This document shows, one piece after another, positions 11,486-24,998 of a stretch of 64,000 nt of DNA. The notes beneath the pieces were generated by a model. It searched no databases, was not told where the DNA came from, and saw only the letters and a program-made list of their open reading frames with translations. Within the stretch, counting starts at the first letter, position 1; each line of letters starts with the position of its first letter. The stretch is from positions 23,233,401 to 23,297,400 of the forward strand of contig CM049317.1 in the NCBI GenBank assembly GCA_026874595.1, given 5' to 3'. The DNA is from Sipunculus nudus (taxonomy: Eukaryota; Annelida; Sipuncula; Golfingiida; Sipunculidae). A program made the position numbers and the translations under genes.

Positions 11486-13998
11486 TACTCAAGTGCAAGC
11501 ATTTCCTAGCTACTGAATTATTATTAAATTAACTAATTATTGTAGTTATGTGTAGCACCATTTCGGCCCTCTAACATTTGAGTCTACAGCTCATTAAAGG
11601 TGTTGTGAGGAAGCAAATATTTTTGTAATTATTGACAATTCCTCTTGGTCTAGACAAACTGATCATTCTGCAGTAAGTTGTCCTATTGGAGTCAGAACAT
11701 CTGTATTAATGATAGGATGTAGGGGTTACTTGGTGTCTACATGCTACACAAGGAATATGTGATCAAATGTATTTCAACAGTTCTGTCCAATGATCCATGA
11801 GGTAAACTATCACCATACACTGTGTTTTGGACTTGCACCCTATGGGTCTACTCAAATTAAATAATAGGGGTGTAACAATCATCGAAGATTCGATGAACTG
11901 AATTGTTATCCCTCAATTAAATTGTAATCAATTATTAACCTCAAAATCTATTCATTTTGATTATCAATTTTTGCATTATACATCCCAAAGTATGCTCTCA
12001 GATTTGAAGTAGCAGTTTGTGATGGCAAAGCTCTTTATTAGGTATGTGCCTTATATTTACTGTCAATGTCTGTTGCTGAACCACTGTACTCACATAGAAA
12101 CATATGACAGTAACAGAGGAAGAGCTATGGTTTTCTTTTATTTGCTGAAATTTAAAAACATTTAAGTAAAATTGCTTTTATTTTTATGGAGTCCGAAATT
12201 TAGAATTGATTCTATGGACTCTCATAATTCACGGAGTTATTAAATGATAGGGCGTTACACTTCAGCCTAATATGACATTTTGAGCTAGCCTCCCACCCCC
12301 TTCCATTGACAACATGCATAAACAGGATGGATATCACAATTTTCTATGTTTAAATCATATTTTATATTCATCGGGGTCATCTGCCCAGACACCTCTCTGT
12401 CACACACCCTTTGGCCCAATTTAATCAGACTCAATATTATTAGGCCCTCCCATATATTAAGTCTGAAGACCATACAAGGAGTGTTTCTACAATATAAGCC
12501 AGGGTATACGAAACTGATCATTTACATCTTCTCTGACTGCCTGCATGTTTACTGCCTAACAACAAGACACAGGATTACATTTTGACACCAATAAGTATGT
12601 GTTTTCATGGTTTTGATAGCAATTAAAATCAAATTTGGATCATCATTTTTAAACATTTACTGAACTTTTGACCAAAGGCATATCAGCGAGTTAAGTCGGT
12701 ACAGAGAAGTCGTCGTATGGACACACTTGAATACCTCACTCGGAGCCTCACTGTCTCAAGGAAAAGAGAGCTAGAATTTTGTTACATTTTGTTTAAATGG
12801 GCCAGCTTTGACGATTGAAGCACTGGCATGGGGTAATAGTGACACCTGTTAACACTGGTTACTTGGGCATTGGGTGGTATGTAGTCTGAGGCTTATACTG
12901 TAGAAACTCTTACTGCATGGCTATCGGACTCAATATATGGCAGGTCCTAAAAATATTGAGTTAAATTAAACCAGGCTTCACAGCCTACAGCAGAGTGTCT
13001 GTCTGACCCTGTGGCCTATGGCACATGGGGTACTTGGCCACTGAACTACCACTCAAAATGAAATGTAACAACATTAGCTCTGTGCACTCCTTGCTGGGCT
13101 GGTATCTGTTTTCTGGCAACGGAAACATGGCTACGAAAAAATAGTTTCAACGTCATAAGAGGTTGAGTGAGCATGAACAAAGCAGACATAATAAGACTTA
13201 TTCACCCTTATTGGAGCGACTACAGAGTTAGTGCCCACGGGAAATGGTCTTAGTCAAGGAAAAAATTCTTGGTGTCTATGCCTACGTGGTTTTTCATCTC
13301 TTGTTTGTATGTCTGCTGTGTCTCTGTCAGATGACAAGCCTGAAAGAGAAACTCATGATTTATTAGTACACATAACATGAAATTGTGGAGCTCTTCACAG
13401 GGTCTTAAACCAACAACCATGTGATAACAAGTCCTATGCGCCACTACTGCACCATGCAAGACGAGTTGGGAATGAGAGGTCGAGTGGGGATAGTTAAATC
13501 TACTATTGAGAACTGGGTGTAGTTGTTAAAAGGAGGGTTAATTTTGGTAAGCTTGTTTGACGCCTGAGCAAAAGCTCTAAAAAATTTACCCGTAGCCATT
13601 TGTTAACTGCCTGCTACTATAGTGAACTCTGTCTCGCACTTTGTGCAGACAAGGTGGAGTCACTGTTTATTTGTAAACCGTAACCCTTGAAATACACCAA
13701 ATATATGTAGGATAGCAGTGATCTGTGTGCATACAATTGTCTAGAGGGCCAAACACAACTTATGTGAATGATGAAGGCAGGAAGCGTACATAGGCCAAGT
13801 GAAGTAAACAAGCAGAGGGAGGAATCATGATGGATATGGGCATGTTCAATCATATGAAGAAAGGATAAATTAAACATTATTATGGGTAAAGATATAAGTG
13901 AAAGGCTATAGGATGCAATTAACATTGAAAAGAGTAAGTTGGATAAAACACTGAACATTTAATGTGTATCCATTGTTGATAAAGGAGTCCCAGCAGAA
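11486..13998. other. Noncoding stretch, nothing firm
   Basis: AT-rich sequence. 'ggggtgtaacaatcatcgaagattcgat' at about 11867 and 'gggtgtaacaatcaatcaaataattgat' at about 10658 look like the ends of further hAT-type elements, but I could not find partner ends. Short frames at 12285-12585 and 13250-13958 have no recognisable domain. Confidence 0.4.
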
Positions 13999-14523
13999 CT
14001 ATAGAAACCAGGCTGCAGCCTACCACCTATACCTTATGCACAACAGGTGTTGCATAAATTGTTTCCTGACAAAGGCCGATACATATTATTTTCCTGAGAA
14101 ATTCCTGCATTTCATTTTGCTCATAACTGGAGTCTATTATATTAGAGGAGGAGGGTCTGAGGAACCTGGGTTCCCTGCCTGAATGGGGGTGTGCTAAATT
14201 CCCCTGTTCAAATAGTAAATGGTTCCCCATTTTAGGGATAGATGGCGCTTCAATAGCTGATATAAATGAACCAAAATTGCCCTTATTGGTATCTTGTCTT
14301 CTTGGTTCACTTAGTAGCATGTTGGGCTCCTAGTCTAGAGATTGCAGGTTCGATTTCCAATTCAGGTGACTTCTGTTATTTCGTAGCTGTTTATGTTAGA
14401 ATAGTAGGTATGAGTGTAGTGACATCTACAGGGGAAAATAGGAGTTAAAATAGGGAAATGAGAAGAGACAGTTTAATTTATATTTTCATGTTTCTCAATA
14501 GAAGCGTAGCCCATGTTTTATAG
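13999..14523 (+). mobile_element. TIR element with tRNA-like domain, copy 1
   Basis: It begins CTATAGAAACCAGGC and ends GCCCATGTTTTATAG, an imperfect terminal inverted repeat that is clearer in copy 2. It shares with copy 2 (28541-28999) the blocks 'ctgacaaagg/ctcgaaaagg', 'aaatagtaaatggtt(c/t)cccattt', 'cttcaatagc(t)gatataaatgaac' and the tRNA-like region 14303-14370 with the B-box-like GGTTCGATTTCC. No protein coding. Confidence 0.62.
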
Positions 14524-14738
14524 TGGATCCGGAGTCCTGACTGGGGGGAGTGAGTATAGAATCCGGCCTACATCGGAGAAGGTGGAAAATTAATAAAGTT
14601 TTTTGGAGTGATTTTGTGTTCCGTGTTGTTTTCTATGTTCCGTGACCTCCGTTCTCTCACCTTGGTTGTATGTGCAATCTGAAACACGAGATAAATACGT
14701 GAAATATTAGTACATTGAGAACATGCAAAGATGTGATA

Positions 14739-14813
14739 ATACAACGGGATTCGAACCACGGACCGCACGCCCAGAAGCTGTCTGCGTAACTAACTGTGCA
14801 CGAAGGCAAGTTG
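14739..14813 (-). repeat. tRNA-like (SINE head or degenerate tRNA)
   Basis: On the minus strand there is a perfect B box (GGTTCGAATCCCG, 14757-14745). It is preceded by a D-arm-like TGCACAGTTAGTTACGCA and a plausible middle arm. Acceptor ends do not pair well, so I read it as a tRNA-derived SINE head or pseudogene, not a working tRNA. Confidence 0.4.
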
Positions 14814-15132
14814 CATGCAAGAGAAAAACCAGGAAATTAAAGACTATTGTGAATGAATCAAACTATTGTGAATGAATAACTGCGCAAATGTCCACCAGAT
14901 GTCGCTGTGTTTCAGGGGTGGATTCTCAAAGGTGAATAATAGTACATGTAATAACGTGTTTCAGTTGGGGGCTGGCTGCCCCCACACCCCCGCTAAAATT
15001 CTGAAATGGTAAATGAGAATGTGAAGCAAAATAAAAAGCAGAATGTGTGGTAAAAGACAGTATGAATAAATGAAATGGGGGCTGGCCGCCCCCACACCCC
15101 CACTGAAGTCACCCCCTTTGGATTGTTGTGTA

Positions 15133-15173
15133 TGACGTCAGCATAGTTTGTGCACAAGGAAAAACAACATGGC
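15133..15173 (+). promoter_or_regulatory. Possible promoter motifs: CRE and YY1-like
   Basis: A perfect palindromic TGACGTCA (15133-15140) lies 26 bp before AACATGGCG (15167-15175), which matches the YY1/initiator consensus. A donor-like AAG|GTAGGC follows at about 15371. It could be the first noncoding exon of an unseen gene. Motif evidence only. Confidence 0.2.
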
Positions 15174-16313
15174 GAGACATACACAGTGATGGATGGATAC
15201 GTTACGTCGTTAGTTGAAGTTGAGGTGACAAGAAACAGCTACTATATGAAGTTCACATATTAAGGACAGGACTGACTACACTTAAGTTTAAGTTACTGAA
15301 TATTCTTTGATGGCTTATGGCGATTATTAAATGGTTCCAGCCAGCTAAGACCCATTCTTGTCAGATGCAAAGGTAGGCCCGATTCTATACTTGGGCCCTG
15401 ACTGGTAGGCACTCATTCTATAGTCACAGCGACTTATTATTTAATGGAGCAACTATATTGTAGCATATTTTTTAATTGGTTTGACTAGTATACTTAGTAC
15501 TGTAGAATCTGTCCCACAGTTCACTATTTACTACAGACAGTATGATAACTATAACTACAAAAAATAAGGGATGAGACAGTAGATAAATATTAAAAGGATC
15601 TATGATGAATGTCATCAGCCTGATCAGGTCATACGTGTATACATATGTGCCTATAGTACTATAGTAGCGTAGGACACTGGCAGATTCTATAGCTGGGCTC
15701 ATTAAATTAATTTCATATCATGGTTTTGTTATATTTTGTCGATAATACGTTACCTCACGTAATGTAATCAGGATTTTTCCGAGGATCAAGTGTATTTAAT
15801 GGTTGATTGTCAGGATTATACCGTTTACGACCACCTACTACCCCCTCATGCATGGGTTGGCTGCTGAGCGATATTTGAGGATGTTGTGAACGTGACGGTC
15901 ATGATAACCTCCAAGCAATGCCTCCGTTCACGGAGTTGCAACAGGACAAGTGAGGGGCGTTCAGGGTGCAACAGGGCGGGCGACTACAGTGTGAGAGGAA
16001 TTCAGTTAATGAAATTATGAATCCAGATAATTATTAACCAGAAGATGTTTGTTATTAGATTTTAAATAATAATGCAGCTAGCCTAAATGTTGTGTTATTT
16101 GCTTTCTCCCTCTTTTTATTTTCGTTCTATTCTCATTTCTTTCATTGTACGTGTATGGACCATATGAGTCTGTAATAAAACGTTGTTATTATTATTATTA
16201 TTATTATTATTTATATGATTTAACGTATATTACAAATAAAACCTTAACTATTTCATACATGTATATGCATCTGTTTCTATTCCTTTATATTATTAAATAA
16301 TAATTTTTTTTTC

Positions 16314-16314
<1 letters not shown>

Positions 16315-16357
<43 letters not shown>

Positions 16358-16463
16358 TGCGCGTCCAAAATGTATTTATATATCAATAGTTTCTTTTCCC
16401 TGGAATTATTTTATACATTCTAAAAAAAAGCGAGAAACGTATATATAATATACATTATACAAG

Positions 16464-16525
<62 letters not shown>
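16315..16525. repeat. (TA)n microsatellites
   Basis: Two long AT dinucleotide runs at 16315-16356 and about 16465-16524, separated by ~110 bp. Confidence 0.95.
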
Positions 16526-16526
<1 letters not shown>

Positions 16527-18554
16527 AAGAAATCGGTTAGCTGTTGCAGCCGGCGAGACGGTAAAGATACCAGTATATTATGTTATAATTGTACTGTTTT
16601 TATATTAAATTATTTTTTATGTGTGTGTCGGTGATTAAAAACAGAATAAACTTTACCGATGAAAAGACGTGGCTTCGATTCAGAGGTGTTGACAAAGGTG
16701 TCGCTGGGATTATCAAAAAAGATTCTAGTATATATAAGCAATTTTGCCGTGGCCATGCACTGTATAGATAATGAATTCTAACCTTGTTAAGGAAATTAAT
16801 TGTAACAAAGTTCCCATCAGTAAATTTGCAAACTTTGTGAATCACTTTTCGAATTTTTAATGCATATACATCATATCGATAAACAGATGCATGAAAGGCA
16901 TAGACAAATTTAATGCAAATAAAAAGGCCGTGATATAAAAAATGCAAATATATAATCACTTTACGTCATGCACAGCTTTTCATTATATTATACTATCAGA
17001 CAGCTCGAAAGCTTATAACTATATATTTTCCCTACGCACTTAAGGTCTGAATACTATCTAGCTTGTTTGTTTAAAAATTCTTTCAGACTTAATTTAATAT
17101 TACCTTAACCCTTTAAAATCGTAATTTTGAAATTTTAACTTACCACATTTATTCCTTGAAATTGTTCACTTTAAAATGTGAAACCTAAATTATGATAATA
17201 CTGTTCTGCAAGACACTCTGGAACAGCCCAATATTTTTTCTGCAATTTGAACCAATGTGACGACCACTGAAGAACGTGGAAGAATTCAGTTCTTCCATTT
17301 TAAATTCAGAAATTAAGAATCGATGCTGTCGTGACTTCCCTGACATGTTATAGAGTATACATAAAACTATATAGATAGTGATAAAGAACTATAGTTTGTA
17401 TAATTATTGTTTTCTCATATACATAGGCACCGCGCACTTCAATTTTAACCCCCTCCATGCATCTTTTCTTTTTGTCCAATCAGAAAGTAACCTATTTTGA
17501 GTTCTGTATAGCCGCTCAAAAGTTTCTTTAAAGAAAATGAAAATATAAAATTTCGATTAAATTTCCTTTGTGAAGCATGCGGTCCTTTTGCCTGTTTTTC
17601 AAAACAGTTCTGCATGTATTTATCACGGTACCCCCTAACCATTTGTTCCAAACCCTCCCCCACTGATTCATAAAAATAGGTGCCTGAGAAATATCTTTTC
17701 CTTTTGGCTTAACTTCACTAAGGCTTTCTCTCCTGCGTGCTAATATTTTTTATCAATTTCATGATCATTTACTGATGGATTATTATTTTTTGTCAGACCG
17801 ATATTTTATATGGTTTCTAGGTTGAGCATGTATGGCTTATGGGCTGTTCCCACTTCCAGGAATTGGGCCTCCAATGCATGTACGCTACCAATTGGACATG
17901 TTTTGGCTTTATTAAAGTTTTGAGTCGACTCAAATTTTTTTTGCCGTCGATACGAATTGTCAAATTTTGAAGGTCATAATGTAGTGGTGGGCCGATCATG
18001 GAGTTTTTATCAAAAGTCAGCCCTTTGCTGTCACTTCCAAGCGCTCGATTCCCAAAGGCAACAATCGATTACATCATAATCATTTTTTTCCAGAATGCCT
18101 TTATTTTACAGGTAAAAAATGATGTTTTCATTTTTTACAACATTTCGCGCTTCATATAATGAGTGTTCCCAAATAACGGCCGTATGTAACCAACTGTGAC
18201 ACGGTAGATGCGGGAAAATAGGATTTAATAAACCTCTGATAACTGGCAGGGAGCTGCAGATTTAACGGGGATTTTTCAACTAGATATACATTGAAAAATA
18301 TCGGCGTTAAAATGCTCCATAAATTTTCCAAGTCTGTGCCAATTTCGCTAGATTCCTTAAGAAATAATCTCTTCAACTGATGCCAGAAAAAAATATTGAG
18401 CAATTCGAAATGGTTCTCATTTGATTTCAAATAAAGCGGAAGTTATCCCGACATTCATGCTGTCAACTGACCGATTTTGGCATCTAAACCATGTGACCCG
18501 TTGATTTGAATAAATATCTGTCTCGTCAACGCAATCAATCTTGTGATTTGCGCA
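16526..18554. other. Noncoding stretch, nothing recognised
   Basis: Moderately AT-rich sequence without repeated family blocks. Open frames at 16600-16959, 17445-17663 and 18152-18430 on the minus strand have no domain, and I saw no supporting splice pattern. Confidence 0.4.
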
Positions 18555-20952
18555 GCGGCGTACCTAGCCTCATTGCCGCCCGGGGCGGTCTTATAAATTG
18601 CCGCCCCTCTAACAAAACATTACAAACCTGGATAACATATTGAAATACATCGTGTCAAATGTCCTTGTTACAGGCTTGTATTTGACCACAACGCAATTAT
18701 ATGGATTCACTGGTAGGGAATTCTTCCGCCACATATTAAAGAGCAGACATCTCTTTTCTAATGTAGATCAAAAAATCGCTCGAAGCTCGAAGCTCAAACA
18801 ATTATATTTCATCATGAAGTGAACAGAAAGGAATAAAACGAATAAATTATAACTATAAACAGATTACACTGCAGGATACACATATAATGTTTGAAATTAA
18901 ACTTTCATCATTCATGTAAACACGATTCATGATTACTTTATACTCAGCTTGGGAAATAACTGTATTTGGTGAGTGTTATTCCATTCTCCACGTATACAAA
19001 TACCTTGTCCCATTTATAACTCCACCTCTTGTTAACGCATATGACAGCAGGTACACCTAATAGAGCTATTGAGATATGCATGGTACTGCTGCATGCAAGG
19101 CACTTTAGTCTTTACTAAAAAAGCGTAATTCATGAGTTAAGCCTATATATGTAGGCAGGGCATGTTTAATATTTTGACATAAAAAATCCACTGTTTGAAC
19201 GAACTGACTTTGTTTAATTAAAAAATCCTCCAATTTAAAAGCATACTTTAATTCAAGGCTACATCAAAATTATTTAAGAATTATAGTGATTATGCACTTC
19301 GCGAGGTTTTATTTATGAACTTATGACTATTTGTTATTCAATAAAGTATTTAAATTAGTTTCAAGTAATGATATAATTTAAATATATATTATAGTTTAAT
19401 TTCAAATGATTTGTCCCAATATACAACAATTGTCTGTAGGTAGTGGATAATTAAACTGTTAATAACAGAATTAACAGTACAGGTGAATATATCTTTAATT
19501 TAAGTTTTGAACTCTAAAAGTTAAAACTGATACTTGATACGTATATTGAACATTGGCTAAGCGGCCGGGGGGATTCATCCCGCCGGACAGTTATAATATA
19601 ATTATATTTTAAAGTTAAATAATTCCTACATAGGCCTGGGTGTTTATTGTTTTTATTCACGTTACATAAAAGATCATGCAGGCCATATTGGTTATTCAAA
19701 AGACACAGGCATTTATAGGTAGGCCTAGTACTCATTATATACACGATAGTGTAAACGTCTGTATTTTAACAAGACTGATGTTAGAGTACGAAGAATCGTG
19801 GAAAAAGGGCGTTTCAGGTTGTTTCAGGCTGTTTAAATATCCTGGAAGTTCGGGAATTCAAGGGTTCAAGAATGGAAATTCTTAATACTTTCCAAGGAAA
19901 GAGCAACACAATTCGTCAAAATATTTTTCGCACAATGTGTTTGACAGACACCCCACCCCCACCACCGGGGGCCATTGGTCAACTGGCAGGGTTTTTCGCT
20001 GGTGATTATCAGGTGCAGATAATCAGAAATGCAGGCTTTTTGCATGATTGGTCAGTTTATCGATGGCGTTCTGACATTGCAAGACCACAGATCTTAACAA
20101 AGAATAACTACAGATATGTATTTCTTTTTTGCGTATAGCTTGCCTCTATAGAGATCGTCCGCAAATAATTTGGTTGGTTCCACTGCCAACTGTTTAATCC
20201 CTGAAATTCTTGAAAAGGGACAACAAATCCGAATTTGAACTTTTTTGTGGAACTCCTTATGCCACTGATTATACCAAATCCCAGAAATGCCGCCCATAAA
20301 AAAATGTACAAAACGTTCGCTAATCATTTGGTAGGTTCCGTTGTCCAGTTTGCAATCCCTGGAATAATTGAACATGGGACAAAAAGAGCCAAATTTGTAC
20401 TTTTTGAGAACTCCTAATGCCACTGATTATACTAAATCCCAGAAATGCCGCCCCCATAAATGTGCAAATCGTTCGCTAATCATTTGGTAGGTTCCATTGT
20501 CCAGTTTATAATCCCTGGAATACTTGAACATGGAACAAAAAGGCCAAATTTGTACTTGTTGAGAACTCCATATGCCACTGATTATAATAAATCCCAGAAA
20601 TGCCGCCCATAAAAAAAATGTACAAAACGTTCCTAATCATTTAGTAGGTTCCATTGTCAAGTTTATAATCCCTGGAATACTTGAACATGTGACAGAAAGG
20701 CCAAATTTGTACATTTTGAGAACTCCTTGTGCCACTGATTATACTAAATCTAAGAAATGCCGCCCACAAAAATGTACAAATCGTTCGCTATAATCATTCG
20801 GTAGGTTCCATTGTCCAGTTTATAATCCCTGGAATACTTGAACATGGGACAAAAACGACAAATTTGTATTTTTGCGGAATTCCTTGTGCCACTCATTATA
20901 CTAATTCCTCAAAATGCCGCCCCCGAAAATGTGCCGCCCGGGGCGGACCGAC
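18555..20952 (+). mobile_element. Possible transposable element bounded by GCCGCCCGGGGCGG
   Basis: GCCGCCCGGGGCGG occurs at about 18573-18586 and again at 20933-20946. It is near-palindromic, so the two ends are inverted copies, each with a second GGGGCGGC/GCCGCCCC block about 20 bp inward. The left end is preceded by CAGCGGCGTACCTAG, like the TIR of several cut-and-paste families. The right end is a ~157-bp tandem array. No transposase frame was seen. The boundary on the right is unsure. Confidence 0.38.
20150..20930 (+). repeat. Tandem array, ~157-bp unit, five copies
   Basis: 'gccactgattata' or a close variant starts at 20261, 20419, 20574, 20731 and 20888 (steps of 155-158 bp). Each unit contains 'aaatgccgcccataaaa', 'tcatttggtaggttcc' and 'ccctggaata(c/a)ttgaacatg'. 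The overlapping 60-119-codon frames on both strands are products of the repeat. Confidence 0.85.
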
Positions 20953-21547
20953 GGTGGTTATAATTTTTGCCACCGTGCACGAAAACATAAAGCAAATGAC
21001 GCAGACTTATTTAATGGAACCGGAAACTGACGATGTCTTACGCACGATGTCCACAAATCAAATGTTTGGTATTGCAAGAATTGCGTGATTTCATCGGTTC
21101 TGTGGCAATCATGACAGGGTTTTTTTTTTCGAGCGGGCCGATTATTGCCGAATCCTTTCTACCAACCACTGCTTATCAGAAAACGCATAGCACAGTTTTT
21201 TGTTGTGTTTCTTTTTAACTGTCTTTGTTAAATTATTTCATTTTATTGATAACCTTAAAAACCGTTCTTTCCTAAACGTAGGGCTTTTCTTAATTGGATG
21301 AAGACAAGATAGCGATCAGCATTGTTCGTTCAGTCATTAATTGTACAGAAATTAACATGTTCAGCGTAAGACTTCGTGCCTGTCGTTGATTGTTTTAAAG
21401 TGCGGTTTGCTGGTACATTATTTACATTTTTTTAATGAAGGAAGTGACAATAGACTGGAAAAATTATGAGAAATAAGCCTTAATATCTATGGGTAATATT
21501 ACGAATATTACAAATATTAGTATGGTCATAAATTACACACAACTGAT

Positions 21548-21551
<4 letters not shown>

Positions 21552-21594
<43 letters not shown>
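21552..21594. repeat. (TA)n microsatellite
   Basis: Uninterrupted TA dinucleotides immediately before the LTR-like sequence. Confidence 0.95.
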
Positions 21595-21598
<4 letters not shown>

Positions 21599-22265
21599 AC
21601 AGGTGCTCTTTTTATTGTGTGACACGGGCGTAACTCGTGTTGTGAAACCCTCGCCGGGCCGTTTGTTACATTCGCAGTTTAATTAATCCGTATTGGTTGA
21701 ACTCTCGTTGTCATGCTAGCCTTTGGCTTTCTCGCCTGGTCGTGAGTCACGTGTGGACCCTGGTATGTAGAGATACACACAGCGATGTTCTTCTAGATGA
21801 TTCCTGTAACGCGTGTTTACTGTGTTGTGTAAGATCTTTTAGACTGTGCGAGAAGTGGAAAATTCTCGGCTTTGGGTGAAGAGTATATAAAAAGGCTGTG
21901 TTTTTGAGCCGAGAGGGCAGCAGAGAAGATATCCAGCGGACGCAGAAGCGTGTGTCAGTTTCTGGGACCTGTGCACTTTGTGCATTTTACTGTGTGATTG
22001 TATTGATTTGTTGTTATAATGCTGTTTTACTGTATAATTGTATTGATTTAGTGTACTGTAATGTTAGGGTTGTTTTAAGAATAAATTATAGTTATTTGTT
22101 AACAAAAAACCACTGACCTCTTTATTCATTCCCATAGACATTTCACGCTGCCTAGTGTTACAGAATCTGAATTTTTTTATCTCCAAAGATTTTTTTATCT
22201 TTGTGAACACACAAAATTTGTGTTCATCACGCATACGTGATCTGTTTATATTAGGTTTCGTAACA
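21595..22265 (+). mobile_element. LTR-like sequence (solo LTR), copy 1
   Basis: It starts TGTTACAGG and ends TTCGTAACA, giving TG...CA ends inside an inverted TGTTAC/GTAACA. It contains a TATA box (tatataaaaaggc, about 21887), then 'gagccgagagggcagcag', then an AATAAA-like polyadenylation signal at about 22080 and 'ttgttaacaaaaaaccactgac'. The same order occurs in reverse orientation at 31833-32544. No internal gag/pol is present, so a solo LTR is the simplest reading. No clear target duplication. Confidence 0.5.
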
Positions 22266-22850
22266 AAATATATATATGTTTATAAAATTTTTAAAAATAG
22301 TTTATAATAGTTTATAAAATACTATATCATTTGCAACCCCCATTTGGCCACCCTGAATAAACGGAACGAACTCGTCACCGCCTGTAGACATGCGAACAAA
22401 TTCCTCCTTAAGAATTTCATAACATAGATTTTAGTTTATAGGATACTCCCATTTCTTTTTTTCTCTCTCTCCTTTCTTTCATAACAGCCGCAAGAAAACA
22501 CATGAAGAGCCCCATGTTTATACACATATAGCCGTCTTTAAGCACTGTAACTTACTGCTCTCAGTACAGCCCCCCCCCCCCCTCACAGAGCGACCTCTGA
22601 CCCAAGCCCTCCCGTATCCCGACTCTCGTTATCTGATCCTGGTATATCTTTGCCCCAGGGCGCACATTTACACTCAGCAGTCTTGGTTACAAGTGACACA
22701 GCAGGCCAGTAACATATATACATTCAGGGTCGCATATCTATGCTAGTCCATCTCAGCCAGACAGCATTACCTGACGAGTGCAGCAACATCTTGCACGAAA
22801 CTACGTAGTAGTAAAATGTCTGAAAATACTTGACTCGTCTTCATTTTGTA

Positions 22851-22929
<79 letters not shown>

Positions 22930-24500
22930 ATGACCCGTTAGGTGCAAAAAGTTTGTGTGATCAAGCTGATAACTGGCACTGAAAATTAAACAAAAGTGAC
23001 TTAGTTTTTCAAACTATAAACAAATAGCAATAATTACCCGGGCAGTTAACGTTATACAAATAGATCATGTACGTGATTACTTATATTTTTAGCTTTCATT
23101 TACGTTTTTTTTTTTTTTAACTTTTAAACAAAAAAATGAATGGGCCTGTAATTTTTCTGGCAGGCTTGGGAAGCCCGTATACATGTCGGCAGTCGTCATA
23201 ACTGTTATAAGATGAAAGTCTTATAGCTGGTGGTGAAGTTAAAATAATACGCGAAAGTATGAGGGCCAGCAAGTAATTATATGTCCTGGATTGTGGATTA
23301 ATTTTTTTTATTATTATAATTTATTAAAATGATACGTTTTTAGCAATTCTATAAATAATATGAAAAAATATAAAAAAAAGGCAAAAACTTCTATTATTAA
23401 GGTAGAATTACTAAGACATGCATGTTAGGTTAAGAGAGTAGTTTCACGGATAATTGCATAATTCTTTAAATTTGTCTGAACCGATTAATAATCGATTATC
23501 GATCGGTTTTCTCAAACTGATGATTGATTATGAAAAAGGAACCCACTCCCACCACTATAGACATATGTGACTCTTATAAGGGCGCTTCATAGTCCCTGAT
23601 GGTAGATCGTAAGCTATGTAAGTATTCGGTATACGTCAGGGCAAATCTCAACACTGCGTGCATGGGTAATTTACCACTACGTATCACTATGTAATCGCCG
23701 CGAAGTATTACGAATCCTTAAGAACTGGCTACGATACAGCTTATAAGTACCTAAGCTGTACCTAAGAAATAGCTCAGAATCATTAAGACGCACTTCCAAT
23801 TAACCCGAAGTACTAATGCTACAGCAAGAAGGCCTATAATAATATAAGGGGCTACGGGCATATGATCCCTTTAATCCTTGGGGCCCTATAGCTTGGCTAT
23901 ATACGAGCCCATGGAGTGTACCGGCGGCCCCGCACACATCACTCCTCAAACCTCATTTAGGACATTCACACACAATCATTCCAGGCTTTCACTCGCACAC
24001 TAGGTATATGTTTTCGTTGCCTCATATGCACGCAACTAAATGTCCCAAAAATTATGTAAATGTGGAAGCTTGACGAGTTTTGTTTGTCTTGGAATGAAAA
24101 TTAGAAATATGAAATACAGTTTAAAATAGGTTAATGTTTCTTAGAATAATTTGTGAAAAAAATTTTTTCATACAATTTAGATATCTAATAAATCCACGAA
24201 CACAACCATACCTACATGCAGTTCTGCTATGCTCACATGTTTCCACCCACACACTGCTCAAAGGGAAAATAGGAATATGTTATATAGATCTGTATTGGTA
24301 TAGAAATTTGAAAATAGATAAAATTCACTGTTTAAACACAACCTTAATCTCTGGGACAACCACGAAAATATGAGTTCATCAGGCATTCTTACACTCATTA
24401 TTCGAATTTCAAACACTCATCATAGGACATTCACAACGAATGTATTTTACTCTAATGGGCAGAATGTGAATGTCCTATATCAAGCGTGAGCAGTGTATTA
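22266..24500. other. Noncoding; poly-C and a long (TA)n run
   Basis: Contains a poly-C run (22570-22582) and (TA)n at about 22854-22922. Near 24422-24478 is an inverted pair, ATAGGACATTCACA and TGTGAATGTCCTAT, with a related 'ttaggacattcacaca' at about 23957; this suggests a small degenerate MITE. No gene recognised. Confidence 0.45.
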
Positions 24501-24998
24501 AAGGGGCCAATCACCTATAAAGCATGTTGAATTAACATGAAAAATAGCTTTTCCCCTTTAAAATAAATTTGGAATAGCCAAAATATTGCCCTGAAACCGT
24601 TTGCGTACTCTTGTAAACGAGGGTTAAAAGCAGTGGACAGGGCGCGATCACTGGCGTCGACATAAACACAGCGCGTTGGACCCTGTGCATCGCCCCAGCC
24701 GCAACACGTGTCAATTAGGATATGCCCTGACTGGCTTTGTCCAAAAATGTCATACATGTTCCCTCTGTTTGAAACATCGCGCGTTTCACAATCGGATCAC
24801 CGGTCCCGCTGACTTGTTATGGTAAACAAACACACGTGGACTGTGTTTACCAACACGCAGAGCCATAACAACGTGTTAATAGCCGTGTGCTAGGTAATGA
24901 GTCAGTGTGCTGGGATGGCTTTGCTTGGAAACTTCAGCAAAACTAAAATGATAGTGTGAAAAAATATAGGCATAATATTGCTCCTAATTACGTCCCAT
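24501..24998 (-). repeat. Dispersed ~490-bp element, copy 2
   Basis: Inverted counterpart of 10984-11485. It begins 'aaaggggccaatcacctataaagcatg' and ends near 'attacgtcccattaat'. It includes 'ggatatgccctgactggctttgtccaaaaatgt'. The overlapping minus frames at 24515-24757 are repeat sequence. Confidence 0.6.

Larger units (their letters stand above)
14524..16310. other. Noncoding; GC-rich hairpins and a CRE motif
   Basis: Apart from the tRNA-like block, this holds two copies (about 14967 and 15077) of a GC hairpin GGGGGCTGGC(T/C)GCCCCC followed by acaccccc, ~110 bp apart. A CRE-like TGACGTCA is at 15133. A TTA trinucleotide run (16187-16210) follows 'aataaaacgttg'. No gene recognised. Confidence 0.45.

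Noticed and set aside
14739-14813. Functional tRNA gene
   Set aside because: The B box is perfect but the acceptor stem does not pair and the anticodon arm is poor.
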